A DNA stretch of 64,000 bases from Stictocephala bisonia (lineage: Eukaryota > Arthropoda > Insecta > Hemiptera > Membracidae): NCBI GenBank assembly GCA_035578905.1, contig JAQJVL010000126.1, positions 1,579,987 to 1,643,986 on the forward strand. Reading direction: 5' to 3'. Position 1 is the stretch's first letter. Each line of letters starts with the position of its first letter. The position numbers and the translations under genes were made by a program. Of the stretch, positions 36,479 through 47,389 are shown piece by piece. The notes under the pieces are model-generated. The model was given only the letters and a program-made list of their open reading frames with translations, did not search any database and was not told the origin of the DNA.

Positions 36479-38180
36479 CTGTATGATTAGATTATTGAAT
36501 AATTTTAAGACTCTCTTATATTTCTTAAAAAATTATGTTGCAAATACCCTTATATTAAGAGAATATATAAATTAGCTCGTTTTAGAAAAAAAGTCTGATT
36601 GTAGACGATGATTCTATTCTCGGTCCTATTAATACCGACACAGCGTCCACTCAATGGTCGCCATCGGCATGTTGGGTGTTAGTTCAGGTTCAGAATTCTT
36701 TAGAAAAGAGAACCGAGGAGTATCAGGTCATAGTTAGCTGAAAATCAGGCCATTACTACGTGGTTCGGATTTCACGTAAATCAGTAGGTCCATTAGTTGC
36801 TCGGGATATTGGGCTGCTAATAATGGCTCTTTCTTAGGAACAGTTCAGTGTTGAGACCTAAGTAACAAATGACTCATTCACCCTTTGTATTTATCTCAGT
36901 CTTGATGGTCACTCACTTAATAATGGTTATATTTATAATATGTTTTATTGAACATATCCTGCTCAGGTTCTTAGTGAGCACTATAAACACTATCCTAAAT
37001 ATTTATAGGTCTATTAGTGAGTATGTCTTTACAAAAATCTATAATGACGTGGTGCTCAAGTAACGAAAAATAGAATTTGTGCAATTTGGTATAAGTTTAC
37101 AAGTCTGAAGACTGCATGGTTATAGACATACAAGAGGTCAATGCGTGAAGTGCGCTAGTGGAAAGTGCATACAAAATTATGCCAGCACAATTTCACAAAA
37201 AGTAACTAGACAAAACACAAAATAATTTTAAAATGTTGTGTTTTTCTTAAATGAAAGCTGTTTTATTTTTTTGTTATTTTTTTCGTCATTGTCTTCCAAT
37301 CCATTACTGCTGGTACATCTAAATTATCTCTGCAAAAAAAAAAAAAAAAAAAAAATACAAACATTTTAGTTCCAGCTATGAAACAGCTGACAATATGATC
37401 AGCCAAGCAATATGACTGAAAGCAATTGGGTTTTTGTTGCTCAGGAAGTGAGGTTGATTTACCTTTCGGTTTTTACTCTCGGCTGTGTCTTTTTCAATTA
37501 TTCCGCTTCATTTACTTTTCTTGTTTGGTAGAGTAATGAATAAAAACAAACAGGGCAATTTGCTGTTTTTTGAAGGATCTTATTATTTAAGAGTTCTGTA
37601 CCATTAGGAGTTGAAATTAACGTGTATTGTACAAAATAAGTGAAACCATAATATTTTTTTTCTTCTGGCATAAATCTTTATCAGCTAACTACAGGTGGCA
37701 TTCATTAGAATTTAACATTAGAAATACTCAACCAATTATGTTAATCCATCTATACAATCTAGTTTAAAATTTTCAATTTCATATCACTATCCATAATTAT
37801 TTTAATTTTTCGAACTATTTACTGTCAATAATTTTTAGTATTGATCAACAGAAAATCAACTACAACCACAGGCAGGTTATATTTTTTACATAGGCTGATA
37901 GTAATCTAAAACATTTTAAACTGTCGTTGTTATGGTTATATTTCAGAACCATATCACCAAATATCTTGTGTTCTTTTAGAGACGTCTGTTCATAATTGCT
38001 GTATTTTTTATGTTAGCAATATACATATATATAGATACCACTAACATACATTGTAGCATAGAGCTTGAAAAGACCACTAACACTACAATAGATGAACGAA
38101 CCTTGCGATCCAAGAACTTAAATAAGTTTAAAAAGTGTCCCATTATTTTCCAGGATAAGACAACTGTGCATAGCAAATGA
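36479..38180. other. Unique sequence with a hairpin and a poly-A run
   Basis: At 36757-36778 TACGTG and CACGTA flank the loop GTTCGGATTT, related to the hairpin at 9918. CAGTAGGTCC follows, suggesting an interspersed repeat over about 36610-36850. A run of about 22 A lies near 37336. The remainder is AT-rich with no gene signal. Confidence 0.45.
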
Positions 38181-38275
38181 GCATCACACAACACAAGTAT
38201 ATTTCAATGTAAGTAAAAATGTTACTAAAATTATGGTGATCGATTGTGGTAAACCATATTAAGATCAGAAGCACT
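38181..38275. mobile_element. MITE fragment, left arm only
   Basis: GCATCACACAACACAAG, then AATGTAAGTAAAAATGTTAC, then ATTATGGTGATCGATTGTGG and TAAACCAT. These are the ordered blocks of the left arm of the family at 59588 and 62634. The right half is not recognisable. Confidence 0.65.
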
Positions 38276-38471
38276 GGTGGAGGGAACAAAACAAAAACTT
38301 GATTATCATGTTGAAAAAAGAAGCATATAATTCAATCATTTTTAATCGAAGGTAATTATAAATTGTAATTAGGGAAATAAGAGTAATTTTTAATTATATG
38401 AGACATTATTCTTTCACAAGTTACTTAGCGTATCAAAGTTGTGCAGTATGGTACGTCTGCATAGTGCAAGA

Positions 38472-38930
38472 CAGTCCAGCGGTGTTAGGTCCCACACAAA
38501 CTGTCTTGAGGACTAGAGTGCATTAATTATCCAAGTGGTTAGCACCTCAACATCCCCTCTGCCCCCTCCAATGGCAGTTGATTGTTCCTCACATTTTTCT
38601 GGACTTTTACCCCCACCCTACTGGCGGCTCCACCCAGCCGGCCGTCGTCCATTGTCTCTAGCCTCTTATGTTAATTGAATGCATTTTGTAAAAATACACG
38701 TCCTTTGTTTTACAAGGGTGGGGATAGTTGGTAATTAAGTATTTTTAGTCGCTGGAGCCCCCAGTGCCCATGAAGTGGAGCGACTGTCAGTTCTTCCCCA
38801 CTCTTTCGATGTTATCTAGGTGTTTATCGTTTGTGTAGTGTCTTAAGTTTTGGGTGGTGTCGTGTTTTTTTCAGCCTGGATGTGTTTATACACAAACAAT
38901 ATAGGACTTCCATCCCTCGGTAAGTTATTT
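38472..38930. other. GC-rich islet, possible exon or promoter
   Basis: About 450 bp, much GC-richer than its flanks (CCCTCTGCCCCCTCCAATGG, GCGGCTCCACCCAGCCGGCC). On the plus strand TTTTTTTCAG near 38863-38873 and CTCGGTAAGT near 38917-38926 are good splice acceptor and donor shapes framing a mini-exon of about 45 bp. On the minus strand an ATG (complement of 38650-38652) opens 37 codons beginning MDDGRLGGAASRVGVKVQKN to a stop at 38539. The two readings are mutually exclusive and neither matches a family I know. It could be a 5' untranslated or promoter block. Confidence 0.3.
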
Positions 38931-39444
38931 TTTATTGTTTGTATGTAACTTATTATAAATTGTGTCATGACTACTAATTAAGGAATTTAATAAGGTTTTA
39001 TCTAACAATTTTATTAATAAAACTATAAAAACTTACTACAAATGTACTTGACCTCAGCAATTTTATTTAAAGTCTTCGTCTTCATTTATTTAATTCTGTA
39101 AAGGAAACTAAGAATAAAATGATAAATATTCTAAAGCAATACCAGGAAATCCGCGAAGATACTCTTCTCACTGTACATTTCTGACTGGTGCAAGCTGCAG
39201 AATTGTATAGTTTACTGTTATGGATGAGAAAAGCTGACAAATTACTACTTGAATTTAAAGTCTACAAGACAATATAATGTATGAACAAATAATGTTTTAA
39301 ATAAAATAAATTACATTGAGCTTGATTATGTTAGATTCGTTAGCCTTTATGTGCAACATATATGTTACATTGATCCACAGTAAAGATGTATACTACTGAT
39401 ATATTTTAGTACTAACTTGATTAATAATCAAGTATAATTATAAC
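38931..39444. other. AT-rich unique sequence
   Basis: No gene. ACTTGATTAATAATCAAGT at 39416-39434 is a 19-bp palindrome just outside the following MITE. Confidence 0.5.
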
Positions 39445-39749
39445 AAATAGTTCAACGAATGTTCTACCTTCACATAAGTATTTTTAAGTTATGTAAATGA
39501 CATTTCATATTTTTATGTTTTAATGAGATCTGACAGTGTTCTGTGTTTTTAACCATTATTTGTCGATAGTAAATATTATAATGTCCTAACAATGAGAAGT
39601 ACCGTATTATATTTTCTACAGACAAATAATGTTAAAAAATTCAGAACACTGTCAGATCTCATTAAAACATAAAAATATGAAATGTCATTTACATAACTTA
39701 AAAATGTTTAGTGAAAGTATTCACAGCCAGTGAATTCGTTGAACTATTT
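39445..39749. mobile_element. 305-bp foldback MITE
   Basis: Near-perfect inverted arms. Ends AAATAGTTCAACGAAT (39445-39460) and ATTCGTTGAACTATTT (39734-39749) are exact complements. The inner arms, including AAGTTATGTAAATGACATTT and GAGATCTGACAGTGTTCTG, repeat inverted at 39616-39707, with a loop of about 45 bp. It has no coding capacity. High arm identity suggests a young copy or one kept as a hairpin. The 18-bp array starts 34 bp downstream. Confidence 0.9.
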
Positions 39750-39782
39750 ATTCAAGTTACATCAGTACACATATGATGAACC

Positions 39783-40688
39783 AAAGTGACGAGAGTAACC
39801 AAAGTGACGAGAGTAACCAAAGTGACGAGAATAACCAAAGTGACAAGAGTAACTAAAGTGACGATAGTAACCAAAGTGATGAGAGTAACCAAAGTGACAA
39901 GAGTAACTAAAGTGACGATAGTAACCAAAGTGACAAGAGTAACTAAAGTGACGATAGTAACCAAAGTGACGAGAGTAACCAAAGTGACGAGAGTAACTAA
40001 AGTGACGATAGTAACCAAAGTGACAAGAGTAACTAAAGTGACTAGAGTAACCAAAGTGACGATAGTAACCAAAGTGACGAGAATAACCAAAGTGACAAGA
40101 GTAACTAAAGTGACGATAGTAACCAAATTGACTAGAGTAACCAAAGTGACGAGAGTAACCAAAGTGACGAGAGTAACCAAAGTGACGAGAGTAACCAAAG
40201 TGACGAGAGTAACCAAATTGACGAGAGTAACCAAATTGACTAGAGTAACCAAAGTGACGAGAGTAACCAAAGTGACGAGAGTAACCAAAGTGACGATAGT
40301 AACCAAAGTGACGAGAGTAACCAAAGTGACGAGAGTAACCAAAGTGACTAGAGTAACCAAAGTGACGAGAGTAACCAAAGTGACGAGAGTAACCAAAGTG
40401 ACGAGAGTAACCAAAGGGACGAGAGTAACCAAAGTGACGAGAGTAACCAAAGTGACGAGAGTAACCAAAGTGACGAGAGTAACCAAAGTGACGAGAGTAA
40501 CCAAATTGACTAGAGTAACCAAAGTGAAGAGAGTAACCAAAGTGACGAGAGTAACCAAAGTGACGAGAGTAACCAAAGTGACGAGAGTAACCAAAGGGAC
40601 GAGAGTAACCAAAGTAACGAGAGTAACCAAAGTGAGGAGAGTAACCAAAGTGACGAGAGTAACCAAAGTGACGAGAGTAACCAAAGTC
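39783..40688 (+). repeat. 18-bp tandem repeat, about 50 copies
   Basis: Unit GTAACCAAAGTGACGAGA with variants GACGATAGTAAC, GACAAGAGTAACTAAAG and CAAATTGACTAG. Variant units cluster at 39800-40130 in a 36- to 54-bp higher-order pattern, while 40140-40680 is more uniform. Frames above 300 codons on both strands arise only because 18 is a multiple of three and the unit lacks stops. Confidence 0.97.
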
Positions 40689-40967
40689 AATTAACGAGTC
40701 TCTAAACCATTTCATTTGTGGAGTTTAATTGGAAAAATGTTTATATTAGTTATATTATTATTTTTATATTACTAGAGATTTCTAGGCTGGCCTGAGTCCA
40801 GATGTTGTGTAGGGGAAATAACTGAGTGTTAGGGTTGACAGTTTGCCGAATATTCAGACCAATAGTACTGGATTCGTAGTCCATGCCCAGTAAGCTTTAA
40901 GAGCTATGCTTCACGAGAACACAAAACTATGTGTTTTTAATGCAATCCTAGTATTTCACCCGTAACA

Positions 40968-41245
40968 ATGATCATATCGCCTCACATGAGGTGTCATTTG
41001 GTAGATGAAAAGCTGGTAGTGGACAGTAAAATAATTTTCTTTAAAAATGTTGTATTTTTACATTTAATTATATGGAACTATTAAAAGTATTTTTTGTACG
41101 ATTTTAAATGATAAAACTCATAATATTAACTACTAAATACGTCCACTAGTTTGGACCTTTAACAATAGTATTATGTTCACTATAACTCATTACATTAACA
41201 CAAACGAACCGTACATTTGAAATAGAAAAGCATGTTTTAGTGCGC
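40968..41245 (+). repeat. Diverged interspersed repeat, copy 2
   Basis: Ordered blocks shared with 12820-13112 (CATTTGGTAGATGAAAAGCT, CACTATAACTCATTACATTA, GAACCGTACATTTGAAATAG). It sits between the 18-bp array and a candidate exon. Confidence 0.55.
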
Positions 41246-41378
41246 TGACGGTAAATGGGTGTCTATTATAGTTTAGTACATGGCCACCTTAAGTTCTTTG
41301 GTTATTGGGTTATCAATACATTTACAGAATTAGTCAGCCTTAGTTAATGACAAAGCCTATAAACACTTGTGTAGAAGG

Positions 41379-41522
41379 CTACTTTCGGAAACCAGAAGTG
41401 TGACTGGCGTTGCCGCTAATCGGCGAGCTGCGTGCCGGAGCCACGACCGCCTCCTCACGACCCAGCCGCGACGGGTGAACGATCTCCGCCTTGGGGTAGG
41501 CCAGGAACACTCTGATATTACA
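41379..41522 (-). CDS. Candidate exon of an unknown gene
   Basis: The minus strand is open for 47 codons, ending at TAG (complement of 41379-41381). It includes VFLAYPKAEIVHPSRLGREE followed by AVVAPARSSPISGN. The block is GC-rich with G or C at many third positions (CTG GCC TAC CCC AAG GCG GAG), unlike its AT-rich neighbours, which suggests selection on codons. ATATCAG just before AGTGTTCCTGG could be a splice acceptor, and GTC|GTGAGG within the block a donor, in which case only the first half is coding. No domain is recognised. Another minus frame at 41654-41845 ends ...QRPSSQWRDGV and could belong to the same locus. A GC-rich promoter is an alternative. Confidence 0.3.
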   Translation of the reverse strand, partial: CNIRVFLAYPKAEIVHPSRLGREEAVVAPARSSPISGNASHTSGFRK

Positions 41523-42361
41523 TTTTTAGCTTAGAAATTTGGCAAAGAGTCGAAAGTGCACTGACCTGACCTATCTCACCAAGCACGGCACCGAAGCTAT
41601 TTTTACGTATCTTCGTTGTTTTTCTGTTATCCCCACTCTTATTTTTCAATCCGCTACACTCCGTCTCGCCACTGGCTGGATGGTCTTTGTTTGAGTTTTA
41701 TTGTTAAACGTTTCAAATCAAATGAGTCCCCATAATTTGAATAGTTTAACAAGATTAAAGCACAAATGAAAAATGTGGTAGCTTTACGATTAGTGCAACC
41801 AAAGAATAAAACAAGTGCATGCTCAAAGAAAGACAAGCTTACCAAAACGCGATATTGCCTGTACTTTGCGTGGTTTGATTTAGCCCAAAGGTGAATTATA
41901 TAAGACTATATAATTTAATTATATTTTATACAAGAAAATAATTTACTGGAGGCAATATTTAATTTGACTTATATCATATTCATAAAAAGTGTTACACCCA
42001 TTTTTACTTTTAAGAAACTGCTATACCTTTAACTTATATTAGAGTCAGAATTAGACAATGTATGATCACTATTATACACTATCATAGTACAAGAGTAGGA
42101 ACTAGTGTACTATGATGTATGACAAGTTACAAACTTATATCAAGTATGACAACACAATATAGACTTCTACATGATATTGCAATTAAATAAGTCAAAATAA
42201 CTAGACTGAAAAATGACGTAATATTTACAGGAACCCAATGAAAACTGTTTTAAATATGAAAAGGTGACAAGTAATTATTTTTATATTAATTATTAATTGA
42301 AATTTCAGATACTATGATAGTATTGCTGTGTGTTCATTTTATTAAAGCTGTTTTAGGATCA
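41523..42361. other. Unique sequence
   Basis: Starts moderately GC-rich (41550-41690) then becomes AT-rich. An imperfect palindromic cluster of ACTATCATAGTAC and CTAGTGTACTATGATG lies near 42075-42118. No gene recognised. Confidence 0.4.
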
Positions 42362-43530
42362 ACGAGGCCTATTTTATGGTTAGGGAAGCTTCTTTTATAG
42401 TTTAAGAACCTTTTTGTATGATTAAGAGTCTATATATATAGTTAAGAGGCCTGTTGTATGGTTAGGGAGGTTGGTTTTATACTTTATGAGCCTTATTGTA
42501 TAGTTACGAAGTTTATTGTGTGGTTAGGGAGACTGGTGTTATAGTTTATTTGCTTTGTTGTATAGTTACGAAGTTTGTTGTATGGTTAGGGAGGCTGGTT
42601 TTATAGTTTAAGAGCCTTGTTGTATAGTTACGAAGTTTGTTGTATGGTTGGGGAGACTGATTTTATAGTTTAAGAGCCTTATTGTATAGTTACGAAGTTT
42701 ATTGTATGGTTAGGGAGACTGGTGTTATAGTTTATTTGCTTTGTTGTATAGTTACGAAGTTTGTTGTATGGTTGGGGAGACTGATTTTATAGTTTAAGAG
42801 CCTTGTTGTATAGTTACGAAGTTTTTTGTATGGTTGGGGAGACTGATTTTATAGTTTAAGAGCCTTGTTGTATAGTTACGAAGTTTATTGTGTGGTTAGG
42901 GAGACTGGTGTTATAGTTTATTTTCTTTGTTGTATAGTTACGAAGTTTGTTGTATGGTTGGGGAGACTGATTTTATAGTTTAAGAGCCTTGTTGTATAGT
43001 TATTTGTATGGTTAGGGAGACTGGTTTTATACTTTATGAGCCTTATTGTATAGTTACGAAGTTTATTGTGTGGTTAGGGAGACTGGTGTTATAGTTTATT
43101 TGCTTCGTTGTATAGTTACGAAGTTTGTTGTATGGTTGGGGAGACTGATTTTATAGTTTAAGAGCCTTGTTGTATAGTTATTTGTATGGTTAGGGAGACT
43201 GGTTTTATAGTTTATGAGCCTTGTTGTATAGTTACGAAGTTTGTTGTATGGTTGGGGAGACTGATTTTATAGTTTAAGAGCCTTGTTGTATAGTTATTTG
43301 TATGGTTAGGGAGACTGGTTTTATAGTTTAAGAGCCTTGTTGTATAGTTAAGAAGTTTGTTGTATGGTTGGGGAGACTGATTTTATAGTTTAAGAGCCTT
43401 GTTGTATAGTTACGAAGTTTGTTGTATGGTTAGGGAGACTGGTTTTATAGTTTATGAGCCTTGTGATATGGTTCAGAGGCCTGTTGTATTGTTAGGGAGA
43501 CTAGTTTTATAGTTTAAGAGCCTATTTATT
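42362..43530 (+). repeat. 62-bp tandem repeat with a short-unit variant
   Basis: Units contain TTTATAGTTTAAGAGCCTTG, TTGTATAGTTACGAAGTTTG and TTGTATGGTTGGGGAGACTG. Some units have TTATTTGCTTTG in place of TAAGAGCCTTG. Three units (near 43000, 43175 and 43290) share the same deletion, TATAGTTATTTGTATGG, and mark a higher-order repeat. Copies at both ends are degenerate. Confidence 0.94.
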
Positions 43531-43883
43531 TCATAATATGCCTATTTTATAGCTAAGAAGAGTCTATTCATTTAATTACTACTCCGTCTATAACTCAAGA
43601 TAGAAGGACATTACCGCTTAGGAACTATAAACAAATAAAAAGAAAATCTAACCATTTAAAACACGTTCAAATTAAAATATAAACACCATAAGTTCTAATG
43701 AATAAGCCGGTGGAGGAGACCAGAAGTACTCTAATAAAAAGTAACTAAAACAAAACAATAATTTAAACATTTAAATGAAAATACTAAACACAATATGGCA
43801 AAAGGAACAAAGGCCAGTCTTTACCAGACCAAAACATTTTTACATCCGAAGACATTAACTGAAGGTACGCCAGTATAGCATTT
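43531..43883. other. AT-rich spacer
   Basis: No gene or repeat recognised. Confidence 0.45.
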
Positions 43884-44153
43884 ATGTTAAAATGGCCCCT
43901 CCTGTTTATCTCAGCCTATTGTCTTTTCACCTTAACTAACCCGGCTTATCTTTTTAAACCCCCCTCTTCTAGACGTGAAAGCTTTTTGCAAGACCAGGTT
44001 TGTCGTAATTCCCTGGCGATTTCCCATCGTTCGCCTTGTACTTCAGATGTTCTTAGCTTTGCATTTTTAAGGAACAGAACAAGTGTCGTTTGCTACTGTA
44101 CTATATACAGGGAGGGGAAATGGAAATGCTTTCACAATTTTTGTATTACTTAA
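43884..44153. other. GC-richer block with conflicting open frames
   Basis: The plus strand has an 89-codon frame starting MLKWPLLFISAYCLFTL, signal-peptide-like at its start. The minus strand has a 48-codon frame over 43946-44092 containing SEVQGERWEIARELRQTWSC and ending GGLKR*, which looks more like a soluble helical protein and follows a T/C-rich tract and AG that could be an acceptor. Only one can be real, and I cannot decide between them or exclude that neither is coding. Confidence 0.2.
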
Positions 44154-44559
44154 CTTGTAAAATTGAAATCTTGTTCATGATCATGGTTACAAAGAACATA
44201 CTATTTGACGACATTAGTGACATTTCAAATGTTCAGAGGAACGGCTTACGAGGATTTGAACAAAGATTTTCAAGTTATGCGTAGATCGTGTTTGGTATCA
44301 AGTGAAAGTTATATTCAAGAGAAATTAATTGCCACAAAGCGCACTTAAAAGGCTTTATATTTTCCAGAGTAGTGGTCATTTGAATTTAGAAGTAATTAAT
44401 TTGAACAATATTATTTCTCTGCTATTTACCGTTTTTAAGTAAATTATGCTGATCAAAAATTATACTTTAAGGAACACAATTATTAAATAAAATTAAATTA
44501 TCAAATTATCCATGGAAAAACAACATTTTTGTGAAAGCGTTTCCATAATTTGTTCCCCC

Positions 44560-44706
44560 TGTACTTATTCTATTCTACATACATTCATACATATTCTGTA
44601 ATATATATATAGGGTTACTTGTAAGAGAGGGTCTAGTGGCCCTAAATTCACCCTTTTGTAAATGTTTTTAATGTTTGCAAATAAAGACATTTATTATTAT
44701 TCAGAA
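44560..44706 (+). mobile_element. Probable non-LTR retrotransposon 3' tail
   Basis: GAGAGGGTCTAGTGGCCCT hairpin, then TTTTGTAAATGTTTTTAATG, then GCAAATAAAGACATTTATT and an (ATT)n end. It has the same layout as 16737-16835 and contains an AATAAA signal followed by a simple-repeat tail typical of CR1/Jockey-type LINE ends. The coding part is absent (5' truncation). Confidence 0.55.
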
Positions 44707-46323
44707 TAAATTTTTACAGAAACGTAGCAAAACTGTTTATGACAACACAACAAACGTTATAGATATCCCATTTACAGGACCAAGTATATGAACACGCTTT
44801 GTTTATTAGTCATTAATGTAAAAACAAGAATATTATTACAGTTCACTAATATGTCTGATAAATATTTAAAAAGAAATTAGTGAGAAACTAAGCAAATAAA
44901 AGAAATGATACTCAAATCAACAATAGACAGTCATTAATATTCATGTGTATCTTATAAGTTTAATAAAAACTGTGAAAGCCGCACATTTTAGCACACACAA
45001 AAAACGAACTTAAGAAATAAAATAACCTAAACAAATTACATGATCCAAAGTATTATATTGTTGTCCCAAAAACCATTACTAAAACACACAATTATTTCAT
45101 ATTTTGCTGTAAGCCCTACGCTTGAGTGTTCCTTCTATGTTTAAACCAGGGTTGTGTTTAAGCATTTGTTAACAACATAAATGGTTGCACATCTATATCA
45201 ATCAATATATCTCATAGCTTTTAAGTACCAATCAATATTATAAATAATTTAGTTAGTTTTAGGTGCCTCTACGAATAGATACATGGCCTATTTATAACAT
45301 ACCTACTTAACCTACCACTGGGTGGTTGGGTCACATTTTATTGAATTCTATTTTTGTAAAATTTACAAGTCATTATGATTGAATTTTTTCACTTGAACTA
45401 TATCTCAGATATAACATAAATAACTCACCCATCCATTAATTTGTATTTATAAAAAACAAAATGATATGCATCTATTTGAAGATAGTTTTTCATCAGTTAT
45501 TTAAGTTTTTACATGAAATCTTGACCATCAGCAACTAATTTGGTCGAATGGTGTAGTACTTTGGAACATAATAATAGTAATGCTGATAAAATTGTAAATA
45601 ATAGTTACAGTTAAAATGGTTAGGTTTGGTTTGTTTAGTTTAGAAGGAGATGCCTATGTTAGGTTAGACATGACTAAATTAAGTTAGGTTTAGTTAGTTT
45701 GAGTTTAGTTGGGTTAGGTTAGCTTGAATCTATAGATTTCAAGCTTTATTTAGCTTGATACTATTTTAGATCGTACCTTTCTTAAATCGTAATTTATTAT
45801 TCTAAATCTATAATATATTATTATACATTCCCCAAACTATTCATTAGTACACTAGTAATTGTATTTTCTAGCATCCATATATTTTTACCTATTTAGGCAT
45901 TTTCATATTTATATAAAATAATGATTTTATAAGGTCGTAACGATTTTTATTCCATCCTTTAAAGGACATGATCTTATAAGCATATGATCTTAACAGACAC
46001 TAGGATATGACACTACTCTCAACACCAACATTTTATATGCGGTACTAACAAACTGGGCTTTGTTTATATGTGAAAACTTTAGGGTAAATATAATCAATAT
46101 TCATTTATTTATGGAACATAGCTTTAAAAATCAATAAACTACTCACGTGTACTTAACACACAAAGACAATTTCTATGAACAATTATTATTTTTTAACAAA
46201 TAATTAATAACGAAAGGTCTTTCTTATGATAATAAATCATGCGTTAATTTTCTTATATACAGTGAAAGTATCGAACAGTCCATACAAGGTAAACAATGAT
46301 AGGTGGTTTTTTTTACTGTCTAG
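44707..46323. other. AT-rich unique sequence with TTAGG-like run
   Basis: No gene. 45615-45760 is a degenerate run of TTAGGTT/TTTAGTT motifs on the plus strand. (TA)n and AT-rich sequence make up the rest. Confidence 0.5.
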
Positions 46324-46537
46324 TGACAGTTTACGATTCACTTGAATCGCCACCAACGCCAGCCCTTGCATTCATACAGCAGCACCCTTACATGACGCAG
46401 TCCACCCCACACAAAAGGCGTTCAGTATCGCCAGCCACCCCGATAACTCTGGCCTTATCATCCCCGCACCACCCCTGCCACCCACACACCCTCACAGCAG
46501 CCATCTTTTTATCCTATTCTTTTCTCCCCTTTGGTCG
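46324..46537 (+). CDS. Candidate internal exon of an unknown gene
   Basis: A 214-bp block of high GC is bounded by TTTTTTTTACTGTCTAG (acceptor ending 46323) and TCG|GTGAGG (donor at 46538). In the frame that stays open it encodes TVYDSLESPPTPALAFIQQH, then PYMTQSTPHKRRSVSPATPI and TLALSSPHHPCHPHTL. The only in-frame stop follows immediately after the donor, as expected of an exon. The product is proline/serine/histidine-rich and looks like a disordered region, for instance of a transcription factor, but no domain is present. On the minus strand a 38-codon frame starts at the ATG complementary to 46502-46504 inside AAAGATGGCTGCTG, so a promoter on that strand is an alternative. Confidence 0.33.
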
Positions 46538-47389
46538 GTGAGGCCATCTTTGACTTAACTACCCCTAGTTTTTAACCCACACTTACTTCTATTAGCTGTT
46601 TTGAAGGCGATTCAAAAATTGTTTCTCTCATTTCTCTTATGTATGATTATCTATTAGTCTATTCTAAAACACTGATGCACATTGATTCTGGTTGTATGGT
46701 TTTTCTAATGACATTGATAATACGGATAAACATTGATCTACTTATGTTCATCATCACATGAATTTATAAATAATGATAAACAGAGTTATTAGAATAGCCA
46801 GTATCAAAATAAGTAATTGAGAAAAACAATTACTTATTATCTCTCCAGCAAAAATAAGTAAGTAGATTAAGCTTAGGTATGAAATCTAAAGGTTCTCAGT
46901 TTGATCCCAAATTAGAGTCAAACAAATTTTGAATCATATCTGCTGATGACCACTGGCCATTCTTAGGTTACTAGGGTACTAACTAATTACTCTGTCTAAG
47001 GAGCAGTCGCCTTAGTTTGTAACAATGACTACATTCACTCATACATACACATTCTACATCCACATCTTAATTTAGAATAAATAAAATTAAACAAATAAAT
47101 AAGACTTCCTTATAAAAGTTAATTACAAAGATCATAAAATTAAGTGTTGTAATTAATGAATTAAACGTATTTAAAAATGTATTTTAGGGTATTTTTGTTT
47201 TATTAAAACGAATATTTCATAATGTTCTTTATAGTAATAATATTATTAAAATAATATGTTATAAATGATATAGTTTTCTCATTAATTCCTTTTCCAACAA
47301 TACTATACTTTCTAAGGGGTTAAATATTTCTAATCATGTGCAACCAAAAAAATTGCAAAAGTATCTTGTTAAATTTGTTGAACGTTTAA
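46538..47389. other. AT-rich unique sequence
   Basis: No gene. AGGCCATCTTTGAC at 46541-46554 repeats the CCATCTT motif found at 46501-46507. The stretch 46880-47100 (CTGATGACCACTGGCCATTC to CTTAATTTAGAATAAATAAA) resembles a retrotransposon 3' region but has no strong hallmark. Confidence 0.4.

Noticed and set aside
39752..40715. Frames of about 300-317 codons with TLV, GYSRHF or TRVTKV repeats
   Set aside because: The 18-bp array lacks stops in several frames, and length in multiples of three keeps them open. No start or flanking coding sequence supports a protein.
41379..41690. Spliceosomal snRNA or 5S rRNA in the GC-rich block
   Set aside because: Compared by eye with the typical 5' ends of U1, U2, U4, U5 and with 5S rRNA; no match to their conserved cores.
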